Assembly (NCBI RefSeq): GCF_900111745.1 | Contig: NZ_FOIJ01000008.1 | Coordinates: 248,001 to 312,000, forward strand | Direction of reading: 5' to 3' | Source of the DNA: Stigmatella erecta | GTDB lineage: Bacteria > Myxococcota > Myxococcia > Myxococcales > Myxococcaceae | DNA: 64,000 bases | Shown: piece by piece, positions 37,297 to 46,130 of the stretch | How positions within the stretch are numbered: position 1 is the stretch's first letter | Layout of the letters: each line of letters begins with the position of its first letter | Notes under the pieces: generated by a model | What the model was told of the DNA's origin: nothing | The model's database searches: none | The model's input: the letters and a program-made list of their open reading frames with translations, nothing else | Program-made: the position numbers and the translations under genes

Positions 37297-40200
37297 ATGA
37301 GATTAACCCGTGTGCTCCGGGAAACCGGAGTTGTGCTGCTTGCTGGCCTTTTGTTTGGCTCAGCGGCCCTGGCGCAGTCGAGTAGCGTCATCATCGGTAC
37401 GGTCGTCAACGCCGACCCATCCGCGAATAGGGCTCCCCTGGCGGATGTCGTCGTAACCGCGACGTCGCCCAACCTTCAGGGTGAGCAGACCGTGGTTACT
37501 GACTCACGGGGCGAGTACCGTATTCCCCAACTTCCGCCGGGTGTTTACACCCTGCGCTTCGATACGCAGGGCTTCAAGCCCTTCGCCCGCTCGGACATTC
37601 AGCTGCGCCTCAACCGCACGATCCGCGTGAACGTGGAGCTGCTGCCCGAGGCCTTCACCGAGGTCATCGAGGTGGCGGGCACCCCGCCGACGATCGACAT
37701 CGGCAGCACCACCCAGGGCGTGAACGTGGATCAGGAGTTCGTCCGGCGCATCGCCGTGAACCGCCCCGGCGGTAAGGGCGGCGCGGCGCGCTCGTTCGAC
37801 AGCCTGGCGGAGCTTGCTCCCGGCGCGCAGAACGACACGTACGGCGTGTCCGTCGGTGGCGCGTCCTCTCCCGAGAACGGCTTCTCGGTGGACGGCCTGT
37901 CCACCAACGATCCGGCCTTCGGCATCAACGGCAGCGCGCTGAGCGTCGAGTTCGTGCAGGACGTGAGCGTGGTGACCGGTGGTTACCTGCCGGAGTTCGG
38001 CCGCGCCACGGGCGGCGTCATCAACGCGGTGACGCGCTCGGGCTCCAACGAGTTCCACGGCAGCGTGTTCGGCAACTGGACCCCGGGCGCCCTGGAGGGC
38101 ACGCGGACCATCGCCCTGAACGCGGGCTCCGTCATCAGCGGCAACAACCAGCTGAAGAACCTCGGTGACTTCGGCGCCACCCTCGGCGGCCCGATCATCA
38201 AGGACCGGCTGTGGTTCTTCGCCGGTGTCACCCCGTCCTTCACCCGCTACACCCACACCCGCGGCGTCAACTACTTCCAGTTCGACGAGGCCGGCGAGCC
38301 CCTGCTGGACGAGAACGGCGATCAGCGCGTGCTGCCCATCCCGGGCGCCGAGCGGACGTACTTCGCGGACTCCCGCAGCATCCAGTACCTGGGCAAGCTG
38401 ACGTACCTCATCAACCAGGATCACAACGTGGCGGTGTCCGTTAACGGCACCCCCGCGAGCACGGGTGGCCGCGGCAAGCTGACCGTCAACCCCCAGACGG
38501 GTGGTCTGCCTGGTGCCCAGACGATCAGCCCCAACGACATTGGCCTGCGGGAGATCACCTCCGGCGCCACGTCCGTGGGTCTGAAGTACTCCGGCTCCTT
38601 CAATGAGAAGAAGCTGCTCCTCGACGTGAACGCGGGCTGGTTCCACCAGGTCGCGTCCACCCTGCCGGTGGACGGCAGCGAGGTGGGTGACATCTTCGGC
38701 GGCGGCCTGGCCGGCTACTCGGCCGTGGACTACCAGAAGCCCCGCTCGCTGGCGTACTTCGAGAACCTGGGTGACACCCTGGCCGTGTGCGATGCGCCGG
38801 ACACCACGGATCCGGTGATCTGCCCGGTGAACACCTACCGCGTGGGTGGCCCGAGCCTCCTGACCGACGGCTCGCTGAACCGCTACCAGGCCAACGCCAA
38901 GGCCACCTACCTGCTCAACGCGCTGGGCAGCCACGTGTTCAAGGCGGGCGTGGACGTGGAGCTGCTCTCCTTCAGCCAGAAGAAGTCCTACAGCGGCGGC
39001 GTGTACTTCAACGAGACGAACCTGGGTGGCCGCATCGACCCGCGCACGGGCACGGCGATTCCCGCGGGCACCTACGGCTGGATCGATGCCCGCCGCTACG
39101 GCATCCAGACCCGGCCGGACAGCGCGCAGGTGCTGCCGTTCCTCCAGTCCGACACCAGCAGCAACACCATCGGTGGCTTCCTGCAGGACAGCTGGACGAT
39201 CGCCAGCCGCGTGACGCTCAACCTGGGCCTGCGCTACGACGTCCAGCAGGTCTACGGCGCGGATGGGGACCTGGCGCTCGTGCTGCCCAACCAGTGGTCG
39301 CCCCGCCTGGGCGCCATCGTGGACCCCCTGGCCAACGGCCGCATGAAGTTCTTCTTCAACTACGCCCGCTACTACGAGCAGGTCCCGCTCAACCTGGCGG
39401 ACCGTCAGTTCCCGCCGGAGCGCCAGGTCACCGCCTACCGGGTGGCCCCCTCGGGTCCGAACGCGACCGATGGGTGTGACCCGAGCACGCTGGAAGGCCA
39501 GCGGACCGGCTGCGCCGACCCGGCCTACCTGGCGGGCAGCGTGGAGACGAACCGCAACCCGAGCCGCCTCTACGGCGGTGGCAAGACGGAGCCGACGCCC
39601 GTCGATCCCGACCTGAAGGCCCAGTCCGCCAACGAGTACGTGGTGGGCGGCGAGTACGAGGTCGTCTCGAACACCCGCTTCGGTGCCACCTACACGCACC
39701 GCAACATGGGCAGCGTCCTGGAGGACATGAGCCGCGACAACGGCGCCACGTACTTCCTCGGCAACCCGGGCGAGGGCTTCGCGCAGGAGTTCCCCAAGGC
39801 GCAGCGTGACTACGACGCCGTCACGCTCTACCTGAACCGCAACTTCGCGGGTGGCTGGCTGGCCCAGGCCAGCTACACCTGGTCGCGCCTGTACGGCAAC
39901 TACCCCGGTCTGTTCCGTCCGGAGACCGGCCAGCTCGACCCGAACATCACCGCGGACTTCGACCTGATCGAGCTGCTGGACAACCGCACGGGTCTGCTGC
40001 CCTTCGACCGCACGCACTCCGTGAAGCTGTTCGGCGCCAAGGAGGTCAACTTCACCAACGCCATCTCGGCCAACCTCGGTCTGTCCTACCGCGGCAACTC
40101 CGGTACGCCCATCAACTACCTGGGCGCTCACCCCTCGTACCTCGAGGACGAGTCCTTCGTGCTGCCCCGTGGCTCGGGTGGCCGGACCCCGTGGGTCAAC

Positions 40201-40521
40201 ATCATCGACACCAACGTCGGTCTGAACTACCGGATCAACAAGGACAACGTGGTGTCGTTCACCATGGACGTGTTCAACCTCTTCAACTTCCAGACGGCGA
40301 GCACCGTGGACGAGACCTACACGCTCTCCAGCGTCTACCCGGTCAAGGGCGGCACGCGCGCGGACCTGCCCAGCAAGGTGCAGATCAACACGGGTGACAG
40401 CGCCGCGGACGCGGAGGATCCTGTGTTCCTCACCGAGGGCGAGGTGAACCCCAACTTCGGCAATGCGCGGACGTACCAGGCGCCTCGCCAGTTCCGGTTT
40501 GGCGTCCGTTACACCTTCTAG
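37297..40521 (+). CDS. oar: Oar-type TonB-dependent transporter
   Basis: 1074 residues (about 115 kDa) from ATG at 37297 after GGAGGGG. Signal peptide ends near ALAQ (about residue 27). Residues 30-120 form a carboxypeptidase-regulatory-like (CnaB-type) domain (GVYTLRFDTQGFKPF). Then the plug, with VDQEFVRRIAVNRPGGKG, and a large beta-barrel ending in a C-terminal Phe (FGVRYTF). Size, domain order and the adjacent Ton motor match Oar of Myxococcus xanthus, needed for development and, in published work, for secretion of protease PopC. That this gene is its orthologue is inference. Confidence 0.85.
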   Translation: MRLTRVLRETGVVLLAGLLFGSAALAQSSSVIIGTVVNADPSANRAPLADVVVTATSPNLQGEQTVVTDSRGEYRIPQLPPGVYTLRFDTQGFKPFARSDIQLRLNRTIRVNVELLPEAFTEVIEVAGTPPTIDIGSTTQGVNVDQEFVRRIAVNRPGGKGGAARSFDSLAELAPGAQNDTYGVSVGGASSPENGFSVDGLSTNDPAFGINGSALSVEFVQDVSVVTGGYLPEFGRATGGVINAVTRSGSNEFHGSVFGNWTPGALEGTRTIALNAGSVISGNNQLKNLGDFGATLGGPIIKDRLWFFAGVTPSFTRYTHTRGVNYFQFDEAGEPLLDENGDQRVLPIPGAERTYFADSRSIQYLGKLTYLINQDHNVAVSVNGTPASTGGRGKLTVNPQTGGLPGAQTISPNDIGLREITSGATSVGLKYSGSFNEKKLLLDVNAGWFHQVASTLPVDGSEVGDIFGGGLAGYSAVDYQKPRSLAYFENLGDTLAVCDAPDTTDPVICPVNTYRVGGPSLLTDGSLNRYQANAKATYLLNALGSHVFKAGVDVELLSFSQKKSYSGGVYFNETNLGGRIDPRTGTAIPAGTYGWIDARRYGIQTRPDSAQVLPFLQSDTSSNTIGGFLQDSWTIASRVTLNLGLRYDVQQVYGADGDLALVLPNQWSPRLGAIVDPLANGRMKFFFNYARYYEQVPLNLADRQFPPERQVTAYRVAPSGPNATDGCDPSTLEGQRTGCADPAYLAGSVETNRNPSRLYGGGKTEPTPVDPDLKAQSANEYVVGGEYEVVSNTRFGATYTHRNMGSVLEDMSRDNGATYFLGNPGEGFAQEFPKAQRDYDAVTLYLNRNFAGGWLAQASYTWSRLYGNYPGLFRPETGQLDPNITADFDLIELLDNRTGLLPFDRTHSVKLFGAKEVNFTNAISANLGLSYRGNSGTPINYLGAHPSYLEDESFVLPRGSGGRTPWVNIIDTNVGLNYRINKDNVVSFTMDVFNLFNFQTASTVDETYTLSSVYPVKGGTRADLPSKVQINTGDSAADAEDPVFLTEGEVNPNFGNARTYQAPRQFRFGVRYTF

Positions 40522-40530
40522 AGCTCCGAG

Positions 40531-41253
40531 ATGGGAACCAAGAAAGTCATGATCAAGAACATCGTTTCCACCGTGACGGCTCTGGCAGGCATGAGCCTGT
40601 TGCTGACGGGCTGCGACCAGCCCAGCGCCGGATGCGTCGTGCAGGACTCGACCAGCTGGTACGCCCGGTACGACGTGAAGGAAGGCCAGAACATCTCCGA
40701 GGCCTGCGCCGCCCTGATCCCCCTGGGGGAGCCCGTCGGTGTCTTCAAGTACGTGAACCCGGACGTGGAAAACTCGGCCGTGCTCGCCCTGCGCCCCAAT
40801 GCCCTGGCGAGCCGCTCGCGGCTGGATCCCACGGTCAACGTGCCGGCCGAGGGCGTCTATCCTCAGACGGCCATTGGCAGCCTGGTGGCGGAGCCGGACG
40901 GAGACGACCTGTGCGGAACGTCGAACTGGAGCGCCGCGTCGGTGAACGCCTCGGCGTCCGGCACGACGCCCGCGACGCAGATCTCCTACACGTACAGCAA
41001 CGTGCGGGTGGTGGCCCGGCCGGACGCGCCGGGAACCCAGATGGGTGGCGACATCACCTTCACCCGGACGCAGGGGGAGCTGACCTGCACCGCGCAGCTG
41101 ACGATGCGGGCCATCTGGCCGGCGATCCCGTGCGATCCCACGGACGCGAACTCGTGCGGTCCGGAGCACAACATCAACCCGATCTTCGACGTGGTGTGCG
41201 ACCCGGACGTGAACTTCTGCGTGCCGCGCAAGGAAGTTCCTTCCTTCAAGTAG
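40531..41253 (+). CDS. lipoprotein co-transcribed with the Oar-type transporter
   Basis: 240 residues. A lipobox LLTGC puts the lipidated Cys at 28; an ATG at 40549 would give the same lipoprotein with a shorter n-region. The rest is beta-rich with eight further cysteines (e.g. CVVQ, CGTSNW, CTAQL, and CDP-x-CG and CDP-x-CVP near the end) that could form disulfides. It begins 9 bases after the receptor stop and ends before a terminator-like hairpin, so it belongs to the receptor operon. No named domain recognised. It may be a surface or periplasmic partner of the receptor. Confidence 0.65.
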   Translation: MGTKKVMIKNIVSTVTALAGMSLLLTGCDQPSAGCVVQDSTSWYARYDVKEGQNISEACAALIPLGEPVGVFKYVNPDVENSAVLALRPNALASRSRLDPTVNVPAEGVYPQTAIGSLVAEPDGDDLCGTSNWSAASVNASASGTTPATQISYTYSNVRVVARPDAPGTQMGGDITFTRTQGELTCTAQLTMRAIWPAIPCDPTDANSCGPEHNINPIFDVVCDPDVNFCVPRKEVPSFK

Positions 41254-41281
41254 TGGTTCAGGTTCGAGCCGTTTGACCGTG

Positions 41282-41319
41282 GCCCCGGCTGCCCTCCCTT
41301 GGGAGTGGCTGCCCGGGGC
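41282..41319 (+). terminator. hairpin after the Oar operon
   Basis: GCCCCGG and CCGGGGC pair over 7 bp, with an inner CTCCC/GGGAG helix, 28 bases after the lipoprotein stop. A short TTTAAA follows. It separates the receptor operon from the radical SAM gene. Confidence 0.5.
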
Positions 41320-41357
41320 TGCGGTGTTTAAAGAGGACAGGATTTCTTCGGAGGCAC

Positions 41358-42959
41358 ATGGAGGGCCGGTACTCACTCGTTGAAGCAGTCCGTGCACGGC
41401 TGGCGGACGAGCAGGGAACGCTCTTCAAGGAGGCACCCTACCGGGTGGCCCTCTGCTATCCGAGCCCCTACCACGTGGGGATGAGCTCCCTCGGCTACCA
41501 GACGATCTACCGGGAGTTCCATGCGCACCCGGACGTCTCCGCCGAGCGCGTCTTCCTGCCGGACGACGTGGAGGCCTACAAAAAGACAAGGACTCCGCTC
41601 TTCACCTATGAGTCCTCGGCCCACGTCTCCAGCCTGCCGATGCTGGCCTTCTCGGTGGCCTATGAGCTGGAGCTCACCGGGCTCTTCACGATGCTGGAGC
41701 TGGCGGGCCTGCCCGTGCTCCGGGAAGAGCGGACGGCGCGGCACCCGCTGATTGTCGCCGGGGGGCCGCTGACCTTTTCCAACCCGGACCCGCTCGAGCC
41801 CTTCGTGGACGTGCTGCTCCAGGGGGAGGCGGAGGAGCTCGTCCACACCCTGCTGGAGGCCGCCCTCACGATGGAGCGGGAGGCCCTGCTGGACTTCCTG
41901 GCGCAGCGGCCCGGCTTCCTGGTGCCTGGGCGGGGAGGCAAGCGCTACTTCGTCGCCAAGGCGATGGATGCCCGGCTCCCGGCCCGGTCGCAGATCATCA
42001 CCCCCCATACCGAGCTGCGATCGATGTTCCTCATCGAGCCCGAGCGCGGGTGCTCCCGGGGCTGCCACTACTGTGTGATGCGGCGGACCACCAATGGGGG
42101 GATGCGGACGGTGCCTCCCGAGCGGGTGCTGTCGCTCATTCCCGAGCACGCCCGGCGCGTGGGGCTGGTGGGGGCGGCCGTCACCGACCATCCGCGCATC
42201 GTCGAGCTGCTGCGGACCTTGGTGGACGCGGGCCGGGAGGTGGGCGTGTCCTCGCTGCGCGCGGACCGGCTCACCCAGGAGCTGGTGGACACCCTGCGCC
42301 GGGGCGGCGCCTCCAACCTCACCGTGGCCGCGGATGGGGCTTCCCAGCGGATGCGGGACTTGGTGGACCGCAAGCACTCGGAGGAGCAGATTGTCCGCGC
42401 GGCGAACTTCGCGCGGAACGCGGGGTTCAAGCAGCTCAAGGTCTACAACGTCGTCGGCCTCCCCCTGGAGGAGGACGCGGACGTGGACGAGCTCATCCGC
42501 TTCACCACCGAGCTGTCGCGCATCCTCCCCGTGGCGCTGGGGGTGGCCCCCTTCGTGGCCAAGCGCAACACCCCACTGGATGGCGCGCCCTTCGCGGGCA
42601 TCCGCGAGGTGGATGCGAAGCTGGACCGGCTGAGGAAAGGGCTGCGCGGCCGGGCGGAGGTGCGCCCCACCTCGGCCCGGTGGGCCTGGGTGGAGTACAT
42701 GCTCGCCCAATGTGGCCCCGAGGCGGGGCTGGCCGCCATGGACGCCTGGAAGGCGGGGGCGGGGTTCGCTGCCTTCAAGCGGGCCTTCGAGGCGCGCGGG
42801 TGCGTGCCGTACCTGGCCCGCCGGGTGGATGACGGCCGGCGAAACCCCACTGTCTGGCCCACGGTGCCTCAGGTGGCCCCACTCGGGCCGGACGCTCTGC
42901 TAGAAGGCCCGCTGGCGTCGGCGGACGGCGCGATGAGGAGACGCAGCGTTGAGCACTGA
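41358..42959 (+). CDS. radical SAM protein with B12-binding-like N-terminus
   Basis: 533 residues. The N-terminal 200 residues follow the pattern of TIGR03960-type proteins (RVALCYPSPYHVGMSSLGYQ, FSVAYELELTGLFTMLELAG, IVAGGPLTFSNPDPL), a degenerate cobalamin-binding fold. The radical SAM cluster is CSRGCHYC at about residues 232-239, preceded by IEPERG. It should bind one 4Fe-4S cluster and cleave S-adenosylmethionine. Substrate unknown; relatives are often linked with RNA or ribosome modification genes. The stop overlaps the next gene by 11 bases. Confidence 0.8.
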   Translation: MEGRYSLVEAVRARLADEQGTLFKEAPYRVALCYPSPYHVGMSSLGYQTIYREFHAHPDVSAERVFLPDDVEAYKKTRTPLFTYESSAHVSSLPMLAFSVAYELELTGLFTMLELAGLPVLREERTARHPLIVAGGPLTFSNPDPLEPFVDVLLQGEAEELVHTLLEAALTMEREALLDFLAQRPGFLVPGRGGKRYFVAKAMDARLPARSQIITPHTELRSMFLIEPERGCSRGCHYCVMRRTTNGGMRTVPPERVLSLIPEHARRVGLVGAAVTDHPRIVELLRTLVDAGREVGVSSLRADRLTQELVDTLRRGGASNLTVAADGASQRMRDLVDRKHSEEQIVRAANFARNAGFKQLKVYNVVGLPLEEDADVDELIRFTTELSRILPVALGVAPFVAKRNTPLDGAPFAGIREVDAKLDRLRKGLRGRAEVRPTSARWAWVEYMLAQCGPEAGLAAMDAWKAGAGFAAFKRAFEARGCVPYLARRVDDGRRNPTVWPTVPQVAPLGPDALLEGPLASADGAMRRRSVEH

Positions 42960-43860
42960 GCGCGTGGACAAGGCATGGCAGAACAAGGGCCTCCAGGGGT
43001 ATTCGACGGAGGCCATCCTCGGGACCCTGGGGCACTATGGGGCGCCCACCACCGAGGCGGACTTCCGGACGCTCTCCGAGACGGTCTGGCCGGCGGACAT
43101 CGCCCAGCAGTGGGGCTCCAAGTGGAAGGGCACGGGCCCCTTCAAGGTCTTCCCCTTCGGCGCGGCCGAGGAGCTGTGGCGCCGGTGGGTTCCCGACCGG
43201 CTCGCGCCCCGGGAGCTCTCCGAGACCCTGGTCGAGGTGATGCAGTCGGCGTTGAAGCTGCTGGGCGGCATGCAGGATGCGCCCCTGGGCGCGGCGTTCG
43301 AGCGCATGAACGCCGTGCGCCAGAAGGTGCCCCTGGATGAGAAGGGCCAGCCCAAGCAGCCGTTCATCGAGCGCGCGCTGGGCGTCTTCAACGAGAAGAT
43401 CGCCGAGACGTTCGACTCGCTGGCCGAGTCGCTCACCAAGGCCGGGCACCCCCAGCACGGCGAGGCCTTCGCGGACCTGGAGGAGTTCCTCCTGCCCGAG
43501 CGCAAGGGCATCGCCAGCGCCATCGTGCGCGCGGCGAAGGGCGAGCGCGAGCCTGCCGTCGCCAGCCTGGAGCAGATCATCACCGACACGTCCCGGACGC
43601 AGCTCAGCCGGCTGCTCTCGGTGGATGGGTTGATCCACCTGGGCGCCTATCCGCAGGCGGCGGCCCACGCGCGGCCCGTCATGCTGCAGGCCGAGAAGGA
43701 CGGGGACATCCACCTGGCGATCGATCTCTGCTCGCGGCTGGAGCACATCTTCAAGACCACGGGCGACCGGGGCTCGCAGCAGGAAGTGGCCCGGGACATG
43801 GCGCGCCTCAGCGCGATGCATGACCAGATGCACCCGGGGCACGGCCACCGGCACGGCTGA
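42949..43860 (+). CDS. helical protein of unknown function, coupled to the radical SAM gene
   Basis: 303 residues from TTG at 42949, which lies inside the upstream gene and follows GAGGAG nine bases before. Mostly helical, with no signal peptide or membrane segment, ending in a His-rich tail (HPGHGHRHG) that could bind metal. No family recognised. The 11-base overlap suggests it is produced with the radical SAM protein and may act with it. It converges on the nuclease-like gene. Confidence 0.55.
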   Translation: MSTERVDKAWQNKGLQGYSTEAILGTLGHYGAPTTEADFRTLSETVWPADIAQQWGSKWKGTGPFKVFPFGAAEELWRRWVPDRLAPRELSETLVEVMQSALKLLGGMQDAPLGAAFERMNAVRQKVPLDEKGQPKQPFIERALGVFNEKIAETFDSLAESLTKAGHPQHGEAFADLEEFLLPERKGIASAIVRAAKGEREPAVASLEQIITDTSRTQLSRLLSVDGLIHLGAYPQAAAHARPVMLQAEKDGDIHLAIDLCSRLEHIFKTTGDRGSQQEVARDMARLSAMHDQMHPGHGHRHG

Positions 43861-43866
43861 CGCGCG

Positions 43867-44463
43867 CTACTTCGCGCCGGTTCCCGTGGGAGCGAGGGCC
43901 TCGGCTTCGGGGCCCTCGGGGTGTTCAGCCCCTGGCGGGGGCGCGGCATGTGGGGCCGCGCTCCGCTTCAGGGAGACGCACAGGACGCCGGGCACCGCAT
44001 CGGCCACCTCGTGGCAGGGCACCACCGCGCCCACCGTGGTGTAGCGGATGGCGCCCGTCTTCGTCGTCGTGTGCTTGAGCGGGTATTGCTTGGCCTTCGG
44101 CAGGAACCACTCCCGCACGTTCTTCAGCGGCAGCGCATGGAGCTGGGCCTGGGCGAGGAAGACGTAAACGAGCAGATCCGCGGAGCTGTAGAGGAAGCAG
44201 CCCGGGGTGTCCTTCTCCACGTTGGAGACGAGCTCGAACCAGTAGCGCCGGCGCGCCTGGCGGTCGCCCTTCACCTCGATGCCCCGCACCTCTCCGGAGG
44301 GCAGCTCCCAGAGCAGGTCCACGCCCCGGTGCTGGAAGCGCGGGTCCTCCTGCACGTCGTGAATGCGGGAGGCCGGCTCGGTCTCCAGCATCCAGTTCCG
44401 GGCGTGTTGCACGGCCCGGTCGGCCGCGCCCTGCACGCCCCTCATGCTGAAGCTGCGCACCAT
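43867..44463 (-). CDS. PD-(D/E)xK nuclease-like protein, unknown function
   Basis: 198 residues. The centre carries D49-x13-E63-V-K65 (GVDLLW ... GIEVKGD), the spacing of the PD-(D/E)xK active site, with surrounding alternating strands (YWFELVSN, GCFLYSSADLLVYVFL). The N-terminal 40 residues are helical and the C-terminal 35 are Pro/Ala-rich. Restriction, repair or recombination roles are possible in this superfamily, or none. It is one of two genes read leftwards here (with the DUF4920 gene, 3 bases away). Confidence 0.5.
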   Translation of the reverse strand: MVRSFSMRGVQGAADRAVQHARNWMLETEPASRIHDVQEDPRFQHRGVDLLWELPSGEVRGIEVKGDRQARRRYWFELVSNVEKDTPGCFLYSSADLLVYVFLAQAQLHALPLKNVREWFLPKAKQYPLKHTTTKTGAIRYTTVGAVVPCHEVADAVPGVLCVSLKRSAAPHAAPPPGAEHPEGPEAEALAPTGTGAK

Positions 44464-44466
44464 TGC

Positions 44467-45021
44467 CTAGCGGCGCAGCTCGACGCCGGTGGCCACGAGC
44501 TGCACCTCGCGCGGCTTGCCGTCGTTGCCCCGGGGAACGATGGCCCCCTCGGACTCGTAGTGCTTGGCGCGGGCCTCGCTCAGCTCCGCCACCTTCACCA
44601 CGCCCTCCACGCGGGCCGCGGCGCCCGCGGAGTCCACGGGGACGAAGAAGCCGTAGTCCTTGAAGGTGACGCGCACGCCCGGGCTCTTGGCGTCCTGCGA
44701 GGCCGCCAGCTCCATCCAGCAGCCCTTGCGCTCACACGCCTTGCGCACCTGGCCCTCCACGCGGACCGTCTTGCCGTCGTGCGCCTGGGGCTTGGCGAGC
44801 ATGTCCGCCAGCTTCACGGCCGGGGCGCCCTGGAGGGGCTCGCCGCGCGTCAGGGTCCAGCCCTCCTTGGGCGTGGCGGCCTGGGGCGGCGTGGGGTGGT
44901 GGCACTCCGCCTCGTCGGCCTTGGCGGCCTTCTGGGAAGCGGGGGCAGCGGACGGCTCGCCAGCGAGCGCCACGCAGGGAACGGCCACCAGCATCAGCAG
45001 GGCGGAACGGAGCGTCTTCAT
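44467..45021 (-). CDS. DUF4920 exported protein
   Basis: 184 residues from ATG at 45021; ATG at 45027 adds two residues. The signal peptide MKTLRSALLMLVAVPCVALA is clear. The mature protein has the DUF4920 pattern: GKTVRVEGQVRKACERKGCWMEL, with a Cys-x4-Cys metal-like site, then VRVTFKDYGFFVP. These are small OB-fold-like periplasmic proteins of unknown role. Its 3' end is 3 bases from the start of the nuclease-like gene on the same strand, so the two form an operon. Confidence 0.75.
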   Translation of the reverse strand: MKTLRSALLMLVAVPCVALAGEPSAAPASQKAAKADEAECHHPTPPQAATPKEGWTLTRGEPLQGAPAVKLADMLAKPQAHDGKTVRVEGQVRKACERKGCWMELAASQDAKSPGVRVTFKDYGFFVPVDSAGAAARVEGVVKVAELSEARAKHYESEGAIVPRGNDGKPREVQLVATGVELRR

Positions 45022-45112
45022 GTCCATGCGAATAGCCCAAAAGTCTTTGTCCGGGCAAGACAGCGGCCCGCCGCCGTCCACTCCCGGACCCCTTCCGGGT
45101 TAGAGTGTTCCC

Positions 45113-45544
45113 GTGAAGGTTTTCTTTCCTCCTCCGAATCGCCGGTTCGGCACCGTGGATGTGCTGGGCCTGGTGGGGCTCATCGGGCTGCTCGTGGGCC
45201 GCTATGTCCCCGTGGCGAAGCTCATTCCCTTCTGGGGCTGTGTGCTTCGCGAGTCGACAGGCTGGCCCTGCCTCGGCTGTGGGCTGACCCGCGTGGCGGA
45301 CCGGGTGGCCCACTTCAACTTCGTGGGGGCGTGGGAGGCCAACCCCATGGGCACGGTGGGGGCGCTCCTGTTCGCGCTGGCCGCGGTGGTGATGGTGCTG
45401 CACCTGGCCTTCAAGATGCCCGTGCCCGACATCGAGCTGTCCCCCCGCGAGTGGACCTGGCTCCGGGTGGCCTTTCCCATCCTCCTCTTCGTCAACTACG
45501 CCTATGTGGTGGTGAAGACGAAGTTTCCTCACCTGCTGACCTGA
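45113..45544 (+). CDS. DUF2752 membrane protein
   Basis: 143 residues from GTG at 45113. Three or four membrane helices with the DUF2752 signature GWPCLGCGLTRVADRVAHFNFVGA (Pro-Cys-x-x-Cys-Gly-x-Thr-Arg). Family function is unknown. It is followed 7 bases later by plsY, so the two are likely co-expressed, linking it by context to membrane lipid synthesis. Confidence 0.8.
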   Translation: MKVFFPPPNRRFGTVDVLGLVGLIGLLVGRYVPVAKLIPFWGCVLRESTGWPCLGCGLTRVADRVAHFNFVGAWEANPMGTVGALLFALAAVVMVLHLAFKMPVPDIELSPREWTWLRVAFPILLFVNYAYVVVKTKFPHLLT

Positions 45545-45551
45545 GCCCGGC

Positions 45552-46130
45552 GTGCTCATCGCCCTCATCCTGCTGGGGTATCTCGCGGGCTCCATTCCCT
45601 TCGGCGTCCTGGTGACGCGCTGGGCGCGGGGCGTGGATGTCCGCGCCGAGGGCAGCGGCAACATTGGCGCCACCAACGTGGCGCGTGTGGCGGGCAAGAA
45701 GGCCGGGGGGCTCGTCCTGGTGCTGGATGCGCTCAAGGGCGCGCTGCCGGTGCTGCTGGCCTTGCAGCTGATGCCGGGCGAGCCCCGGGCCCATGTGGCC
45801 GTGGGGCTGGCGGCGTTTCTCGGCCACTGCTTCCCCGTGTGGCTGAAGCTGCGCGGAGGCAAGGGCGTGGCCACCGCGCTGGGCGTGCTGCTCGTGCTGG
45901 TGCCCCTGGCGGCGCTCGTGGGCGGCGCCGTGTACGCGCTGGTGGTGAAGGTGGCGCGGATGAGCTCGCTGGGCTCGCTCTCGGCGGGGGCGGCCGCCGT
46001 GGGGACCGCGGCGTTCACCGCCGCCGCGCCCGAGTACGCGCTTCTCTCAGGCCTCCTCTTCGCCTTCATGCTCTGGACGCACCGGGGCAACATCGGGCGT
46101 CTGCTTCGAAGGACCGAGCGCCGGTTCTGA
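45552..46130 (+). CDS. plsY: glycerol-3-phosphate acyltransferase PlsY
   Basis: 192 residues. It transfers an acyl group from acyl-phosphate to glycerol-3-phosphate, the first step of phospholipid synthesis. Five membrane helices are visible, with the motifs GSIPFG (13-18), RAEGSGNIGATNVARVAG (motif 1, at about 30-47) and FLGHCFPVWLKLRGGKGVATALG (motifs 2-3). The C-terminus (84 bases) overlaps the convergent RlmL-type gene; the last helix LLFAFMLWTHRGNIGRL is normal, so the overlap is genuine. Confidence 0.93.
   Translation: MLIALILLGYLAGSIPFGVLVTRWARGVDVRAEGSGNIGATNVARVAGKKAGGLVLVLDALKGALPVLLALQLMPGEPRAHVAVGLAAFLGHCFPVWLKLRGGKGVATALGVLLVLVPLAALVGGAVYALVVKVARMSSLGSLSAGAAAVGTAAFTAAAPEYALLSGLLFAFMLWTHRGNIGRLLRRTERRF

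Noticed and set aside
37504-41397. Open frame of 1297 codons on the minus strand, opposite the Oar-type gene
   Set aside because: The plus strand has a signal peptide, promoter, ribosome site and barrel pattern. The antisense product has no domain or start signal.
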